Source: Haematobia irritans (lineage: Eukaryota; Arthropoda; Insecta; Diptera; Muscidae). From it: a stretch of 64,000 bases of DNA. Positions 13,001-22,000 of the stretch are shown piece by piece. The stretch lies in assembly GCF_050003625.1 (NCBI RefSeq), contig NC_134399.1, positions 107,610,615 through 107,674,614 of the forward strand. Direction: 5' to 3'. Within the stretch, counting starts at the first letter, position 1. Every line of letters begins with the position of its first letter. The notes under the pieces were generated by a model, which searched no databases, had not been told where the DNA came from, and saw only the letters and a program-made list of their open reading frames with translations. Both the position numbers and the translations under genes were made by a program.

Positions 13001-16000
13001 CTGAATCAGATGAATTTTGTTCTTCCAAGAGGCTCCGGAGTTCAAATCTGGTGATCGGTTTATATGGGGGCTATATATATATATGGACCGATATGGACCA
13101 ATTTTTGCATGGTTGTTAGAGTCCATATACTAATACCATGTACCAAATTTCAGCCGGATCGGATGAAATTTGTTTCTCTTAGAGGCTCTGCAAGCCAAAT
13201 CGGGGGATCGGTTTATATGGGGGCTATATATAATTATGAACCGATATGGACCAATTTTTGCATGGTCATTAGAGATCATATACTAACATCATGTACCAAA
13301 TTTCAGCCGGATCGGATGAAATTTGCGTCTCTTAGAGGCTCTGCACGCCAAATCGGGGGATCGGTTTATATGGGGGCTATATATAATTATGGACCGATAT
13401 GGACCAATTTTTGCATGATTGTTAGAGACCATATACTAACACCATGTACCAAATTTCAGCCGGATCGGATGAAATTTGCTTCTCTTAAAGGCCTCGCAAG
13501 CCAAATTTGGGGGTCCGTTTATATGGGGGCTATACGTAAACGTGGACCGATATGGCCCATTTGCAATACCATCTGACCTACATCAATAACAACTACTTGT
13601 GCCAAGTTTCAAGTCGATAGCTTGTTTCGTTCGGAAGTTAGCGTGATTTCAACAGACGGACGGACGGACGGACATGCTCAGATCGACTCAGAATTTCACC
13701 ACGACCCAGAATATATATACTTTATGGGGTCTTAGAGCAATATTTCGATGTGTTACAAACGGAATGACATAGTTAATCCTATGGTGGAGGGTATAATAAA
13801 TTGAAAATATTAATTTAATACATTTTTTAAATCAATCAATTAAATTTTTAATAGCTGTTGATGACTGATATTATAATTTTTGTGGTTAAATCAGTTTCAA
13901 TTAAAAATTAATGGAATCAATTAATTTCGTATCAACAATTTTTCCCCCAAACTTATCAATAATTTAGAATACTTTAGCATTTGTTATACAAATCCTACCC
14001 GCCTTAGTATGTCTGCGCATAAAGTGATTAAGGTGTATAAAGGGTTAATTTCCAACTTACCTCTACTTGTTGGTTTTCTGCTGCATCATTTATGGGTGAT
14101 TTGCCATATTTGTCTAGTGACAGTTTAGCACCATGACTAAGAAGCCACCGCACCACAGAGAGATGACCACGTGAGGCTGCAAAATGTAATGGTGTTGCTC
14201 CATCACCATCGCGTAAATTTGGATCAACTCCTTGGTCTTGTACCTGGGAAAAAAGTAAATTAAAAATGTTTGCAGTCAATTAAGAGTAACTTGTATAGTT
14301 ATGGATGTATGTATTTGAAGAATGACATTTTAGTATAAAGTCAAAAGCAACAAATGAAGAAGAGCTTGTAAAGTCGGAGCGGGCTTATGTCGACTTATAT
14401 TACCCTACTCAGATTAAATAATTAAGTTTTCATAAAATCTTTGTATAAAATATCAAAAGCAAAATCGATAATACCATTTTTCGTTTCTAAAATACCGTTT
14501 TACGTTTCTTCACTGGAATTTGGGTTCCTCAGAAAAATTTAAGTTACCATGATGATCGGTTGAGTATTTATTATGAATGAAACAAAACAATATTAACTAC
14601 GCTACAAGTTTTCATGTTAGCAAGTAAAATAATTGAGAAAATTCGTGGATTGGGTCAAAAGAAGAGTTGTTTTTTCGTAGCGGTGTCCATTGCCAGAAAG
14701 ATGGGGAAAAGTAAAGACTAACAATCGACAATACTGCGAATGATCAGTATGTTACAATTTTCATTCAATGCAACGTTTCATAAATATTGTGTGTTAACTT
14801 ATACATTTTGTTCATACAATTTATGAATTGCATCATGGGAATATTTTTGTGAACACTATTCATAAAATGAATATATTATTTATTTGTGTGTATGTCCCAA
14901 CGAGATGACCAAGGAATGTGAGGATATAGGATCGGTGCCCTGACCATAACATTAAAATTGTCCTAGGCAATGTATGACACCATGGCGATAATATTTCTAC
15001 CCAGTTAGTGAGTTTTTATACCCTGCGCGACACTGTGCACAGTTGCCACACGTGCCATTGAGCTGATATTTCTACCCATATACTGAGTTTCTTATGCCCT
15101 GTGCCATACTCTGGAACAGGGTATTATAAGTTAGTACATATGGTGTCTTTGACAAAAAAGCTCAGGGCCGGTCCCTGAGCACGGTTGCACCAAAAAAATT
15201 ACAAAAAATTGAAGAAATTTTACCACAAATTTTCCAAATAAAAAAATGTGTTTTTGAAGATTTTGATCTAATTTTTGTGGTTAGATAAAAATATAGTTCT
15301 CTCCGAATGAATGAATGAATATTAGCGAAAAATTTTTGGGTGTATAAATATTCCATGAATTGCAGATGCATAGCTTGTATTTTTCAAAATGGATCATATG
15401 AAATAACACGAAAATTAAGATTTTTAAAAAAATTGTCCAAATTTTACTTCTATAGAAAATTCTGTCAAAATTTCATTTCTATAGAAAAGTTTGTCAAAAC
15501 TTTATTTCTATAGAAAATTTTGTAAAAATTTTATTTTGAAATTTTGTCAAAATTTAATTTTCAAAGAAAATTATGTCAAACTTTTATTTCTATAGAAAAT
15601 ATTGTCAAAGGTTTATTTCTATAGAACACTTTTTCAAAATTTTATTTTTAGAGAAAATGTCAAAATTTTATTTCTATTCAAATTTTTTTCCTAAATTTTT
15701 ATACCCTCCACCATAGGATGGGGGTATATTAACTTTGTCATTCCGTTTGTAACACATCGAAATATTGGTCTGAGACCCCATAAAGTATATATATTCTGGG
15801 TCGTGGTGAAATTCTGAGTCGATCTGAGCATGTCCGTCCGTCCGTCCGTCCGTCCGTCCGTCCGTCCGTTGAAATCACGCTAACTTCCGAACGAAATAAG
15901 CTATCGACTTGAAACTTGGCGCAAGTAGTTGTTATTGATGTAGGTCGGATGGTATTGCAAATGGGCCTTATCGGTCCACTTTTACGTATAGCCCCCATAT

Positions 16001-19000
16001 AAACGGACCCCCAAATTTGGTCATGGTGTCAGCATACGATCTCTAACAACCATGCAAAAATTGGTACACATGGGTCCATAATTATATATAGCCCCCATAT
16101 AAACCAATCCCCCGATTTGGCTTTCGGAGCCTCTAAGAGAAGCAAATTTTATCCGATCCGGCTGAAATTTGGTACATGGTGTAAGTATACGGTCTCTAAC
16201 AACTATGCAAAAATTGGTCCACATCGGTCAATAATTATATATAGCCCCCATATAAACCGATCCCCCGATTTGGCTTGTGAAGCCTCTAAGAGAAGCAAAT
16301 TTCATCCGATCCGGCTGAAATTTGGTACATAGTGTTAGTATATGGTATCTAATGACCACGCAAAAAATGGTCCATATCGGTCCACAATTATATATAGCCC
16401 CCATATAAACCGATCACCTGATTTGATCTCCGGAGCCTCTTGGAAGACCAAAATTCATCTGATTCAGTTGAAATTTGGTACTTGGTGTTAATATATGGCC
16501 TCAAACACCCATGCAAAATTTGGTCGAAATCGGTCCATAATTATATATAGCCCCCATATACACCGATCCCCAGATTTGACCTACGGAGCCCCTTGGAAGA
16601 GCAAAATTCATCCGATTCGTTTGAAATTTGGTACGTAATGTTAGTATATCTTATCCAACAACCATGCAGGAATTGGTTCATATCAGTCCATAATTATATA
16701 TAGCCCCCATATAAGCCGATCCCCAAACCTACGGAGCCCCTGGAAGAGCTAATTCATCCGATACGGTTGAAATTTGGTACGTAATGTTAGTATATGTTAT
16801 CCAACAACCATGCAGGAATTCGTTCATATCAGTCCATAATTATATATAGCCCCATATAAACCGATCCCCAAAATTCATCCGATCTGGTTGAAATTTGGTA
16901 CGTGGTGGTAGTATATGATAGTCAAAAGCCATGCCAAAAGTGGTTCATATCAGTCCATAATCATATATAGCCCCCATATAAACCGATCCTGAGATTTGGT
17001 TTTGGAGACTCTTGGAGGAGCGAATTTCATCCGAGTCAGTTGAAATTTGGTATATTGTGCTAGTATATGGCCGTTAACAACCATGCCTAACGAGGTCGAT
17101 ATCGGTCTATAGTTATATCGATAAATCGATCCCCAATCACATATCAAGTTCATAATTGTATATAGCCCCCATATAGGCGACCTCCATATTTCAATTCTGG
17201 CTCTCTACCACGTATGGACTAACTCACAATTTAGAAAACGATGTTAAGAAGTTTTAAGATACCACAACCCAAGTATGATGACAGTCTTTCGTAGAAGTTT
17301 CTACGCATTCCATGGTGGAGGGTACATAAGATTCGGCCTGGCCGAACTTACGGCCGTATATACTTGCTTTTTTTACTTTATTTCTATAGAGAAGTTTGTC
17401 AAAATTTTATTTCTATAGAAATTTTCGTCAAAATTTTAGTTCTATAGAAAATTTTGTCAAAATTATATTTCTATAGAGAATTTTGTCAACATTTTATTTC
17501 TATAGGGAATTTTATCAATTATTTTTTCTCTAGAGAATTTTATTAAAACTTTATTTCTATAGAAAATTTTGACACAATTTCATTTCTATAGAAAATTTAG
17601 TCAAAATTATATTTTCAAAGAGAATTTTGTCAACATTTTATTTCTATAGGGAATTTTGTCAAAATTTTTTTTCTCTAGACAATTTTATTAAAATTTTATT
17701 TCTATAGAAAATTGTCCAAATTTTATTTTTATAGAAAATTTTTTGAAAATTTTATTTTTATAGAAAATTTGTTAAAATTTTTTGTTCTATAGAATATATT
17801 TTCAAAATTTTATTTCTGTAGAAAATTTTGTCAACATTTTATTTCTATAGGGAATTTTGTCAATTTTTTTTTCTCTAGACAATTTTATTAAAACTTTATT
17901 TCTATAGAAAATTTTGGCACAATTTCATTTCTATAGAAAATTTAGTCAAAATTATATTTCCATAAAGAATTTTGTCAACATTTTATTTCTATAGGGAATT
18001 TTGACATTTTTTTCTAGACAATTTTATTAAAACTTTATTTCTATAGAAAATTGTCAAAATTTTATTTCTGTAGAAAATTTTCTCGAAATTTTATTTCTAT
18101 AGAAAATTTTCTGGAAATTTTATTTCTATAGAAAATTGTCTCGAAATTTTATTTCTATAGAAAATTTTGTCAACATTTTCGCGAAATTTTATTTCTATAG
18201 AAAATTTTGTCAAAATTTTGTTTCTATAGAAAATTATGTCAAAATTTTATTTCTATAGAAAATTTTGTCAAAATTTTATTTCTATAGAAAATTGTGTCAA
18301 ATTTTTATTTCTATATAAAATTTTATCAAAATTTTGTTTCTATAGAAAATTTTGTCAACATTTTATTTCTAAAGAAAATTTTGTCAAAATTTTATTTCTA
18401 TCGAAAATTTTGTCATAGTTTTATTTTTATAGAAAATTTTGTCAAAATTTTATTTCTATAGAAAATGTTATCAAAGTTTTATTTCTTTTATTTTGTTATT
18501 TTGATTTCAGCTTATAAATAATCCAAATTAACTCAGCCAACTGCACTCAAATCGATTACTTGACTTTGGCAAAGGAAAAGTGATAGGTTAGGTTAGGTTA
18601 TGTGGCAGCCCGATGTATCAGGCTCACTTAGACTATTCAGTCCATTGTGAAAAGTGATATGTTTGCCCAATTTTTTGAAAGCAAAGTCGACTATAAAAAC
18701 TGTTTTTGGGATGTTCGAGTTTAATTCACATTTGGTTTAGTGCATTATCCGAATACATTCCGATAATTGGATGATAATACCGATGCATGTCTAAAGGGCT
18801 TTGTCCAAATCTATTTAATAATCATACTTCTCTAAAGTGTGCCAAAATTGGTTGAAATCGGTTCAGATTTAGATATTAGGGCGATTTTCGTCGAATGATG
18901 AGATATTATTTACATCTCATTTAATTTAAAATTTATTTATTTAAATCACTAACGTTTTCCTTTACTCGAATGATTATTTGCCTTACTTCAATAACATACA

Positions 19001-22000
19001 ACTTTAATGGAAAGACGCACATTTTAAAGATTCGTAACCCCAATTAATAAAAAAAATATATTAAAAGATTATTTTAACTTTATTTTAATTAATAATTATT
19101 TCCTTAATATGATGTAAATTGTGTGTCCTAAAATTTAGATGTCATAATCTTTCATATCAAGTCAAAATTTTTCTCAGCATGAGCATACGCAGTGTCGATA
19201 GCTTGTTGATGTCCATTATATTGACAGTCTGCGAATTTGCAATTATTAGATTGCCCTTTTTACCTCTGTTCAGGACAGAAAACCTGCAGTCTTGCCAATA
19301 CGAGATTATGTAGATTTCTCTGGTTACCCTCTGTGGGGTGATAGCCATTGAAAGGGAAAAATGAGAAAAAATTTTTTCTCAGCATGAGCATACGCAGTGT
19401 CGATAGCTTGTTGATGTCCATTATATCGACAGTCTGCGAATTTGCAATTATTAGATTGCCCTTTTTACCTCTGTTCAGGACAGAAAACCTGCAGTCTTGC
19501 GAATACGGGATTATGTAGATTTCTCTGGTTACCCTCTGTGGGGTGATAGCCATCGAAGGAGAAAAATCGCCAGTATTGAAATGTTCGTCCTTTTAGCAGT
19601 GCGATTTTCCCTCCAAAAACAAAAGAGAAAGTCGAATGGTGGTTTAGTACTGTTCCTATTCAATCTCGATAATAATTTGCTCTTCCTATAATCTTGCATC
19701 AGTCTTTAGCACTTACGCGACCAAAATAGACCTAAAGAATGGACCTTTAGGCCTCAATAAAACTTATACATTAGACGGATTAAAACAGTTGCATACATCC
19801 AAAACTATTTTAATTGAACATCTTCAAATTTGGTACATGGTATATTTGGCGATGCTTCCCATAAAGTACAAAGAATTAGTTTCATCGGTTAACATTTTTA
19901 ATACCTTAAAACTTAATTCACCTTAATTTTTTTTATTTCATTTTAAGATAATTAAAATTATTTCAATATTAAATGTTTCTTTCGTGTTCAAACCACTGTT
20001 TAGCGACAAGAGATATCATCTTCTAGCAATACTGAAAAAGATAATTTAGCACAATTTAGAAAGGTGATTTTCTGGTTGGTTTGTTCATGTAACATATGTA
20101 GCAGTTGGAACAAAAAAGAATCTTAACGAAAACAAATATAGAAAAGATAGAAACTAATTGATTTTTTATTTCACTTTTTCTATTTAATGAGTCGGTAGCT
20201 TATTGGGTTATTGTTTCAATATTATTTTCAACTTCAAATTGTAAGTAGGCAAGTAGGTAAAGACTGTCGGCAACTAGGCAACCCATTACGCAGCACTATT
20301 TCATACATGAAGGAGACGTTGATAGGTATTTGATGATCAATTATGATTACTTCATATATTGCGTTGTCATCATTTCAACAAATTCAACATATCAGCTTTA
20401 GACACGCTGCAGAATTTGTGAGACAATATTGCAAAGATTTCCATTGATTGTATAATGGTTAAAAGGCTAGTCATATAGTCATAATAAACTTCGCAGACAT
20501 CTTCTGTGTGATAGATTTTTGTTGAGTTTTTATTTGATAACAATGATTTGCAAATTTATCGGTTTGGTATTCACTATTAGATTATTGGTATTCCTTAATA
20601 ATATGAAGTTGTATTGTCTGTGGCCTATTGTAAATTGTCTGTGAAAATTTCAAACAATGTCTGTTTTGTTTGAAATTGTAACGAAATCAGGCGTTTATAA
20701 ATGTATACCATTGTTGAATGTATTGTAGAGAAAATAGTCGTTTACGTTTCACAATATATGAGTTAACCTATTGTTTAAATTATACAAATGATAGAGTGTG
20801 AACATAAATGGGCTTGTAAGACAGGAAACCAGAAAACGGCATTGAGAATGCATCAATTAATCAGTTAATTTTTTTTGATAATCTATAAAAGGGATAAAGA
20901 AAGTATACAATATACTTATAACAGGTTGGCTGATAAGTCCCCGGTCTGACACATAGATGGCGTCGCTAGTATTAAATGCATATTATTTTTATCTATATAT
21001 AAAAATAATATGCATTTAATACTAGCGACGCCATCTATGAGTCAGACCGGGGACTTATCAGCCAACCTGTTATCAGTCCATTTTTTGGTATAACCCCTAT
21101 ATAGACTGATCTCCCGATTTTACTTCTTTGGCGTCTAGAGACTATATTTTCTAGCTGATTTGCTTGAAATTGAAAATCTAGAGGTATTTTAAGATCACAA
21201 ATAGGTGTGTCGCAAATGGTGCCTATCGGTCCATGTTTTGGTATAGCCCCCATATATACCTATCTCCCGACTTTATTTCTGGGTCTTCTATAATCCGTGG
21301 TTTGTATCCAATTTGCCGGAAATTAGAAATCTAGAGGTATTTTAGGACCATAAAAGGTGTGTTTGAAATGGTCCGTATCGGTCCATGTTTTGGTATAGCT
21401 CTTATATAGACTGATGTCCTGATTTTACTTCTTGGGCTTCTATACGGATGAAAAAGACTGTTTTTCATATGTTTGGCTATAAACATTATATGTTTGGAAC
21501 ACAAATTTTTAAACACAATATTTTTGAGTGCAAGCATATACTGTTCATAAACTAGCATAACATGTTTGGGACATATATGTTAATATGTTAGAACATATTA
21601 TGTTTGGGACATAAAATGTTTTTAAATATAATATGCTTGGATGCAAACATATATTAATTTAGAAATAGCCTATAAACATATATGTGTTTAGTAGCTTGGA
21701 GCGCTATTTAACAGGGAGCGATATTGAATTAAGTTGGTGGTTGTTGCTTGTTATTACAAAATTAACATTTTATTTTTCCTTGGGCAATTGATCAGCTACT
21801 TCTTTGATCCTTACAAACTGTGTGGTCCGCTGTTCGAATCCCCGTCCGGCAAAAGGTAAAATTACAATAAAAAAAATCATAAAATTGAATAATTTCTTCT
21901 ACAATGTTTGTATTACCGAAAAAGGTGCTAAGAACTAAAAAATCTCGTGGAAGTGAGAAAGATGTGGGGGAATATACAATTAGGCAGAAACAAAATTTTG

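Noticed and set aside
12498..13576. Long open frames with [22 protein letters not shown] peptides (also 3229-4110, 15738-16224, 47219-47620, 61807-62651)
   Set aside because: They are translations of the 153-bp DINE-1 central repeat, open on both strands because 153 is divisible by three. They have no conserved protein features.
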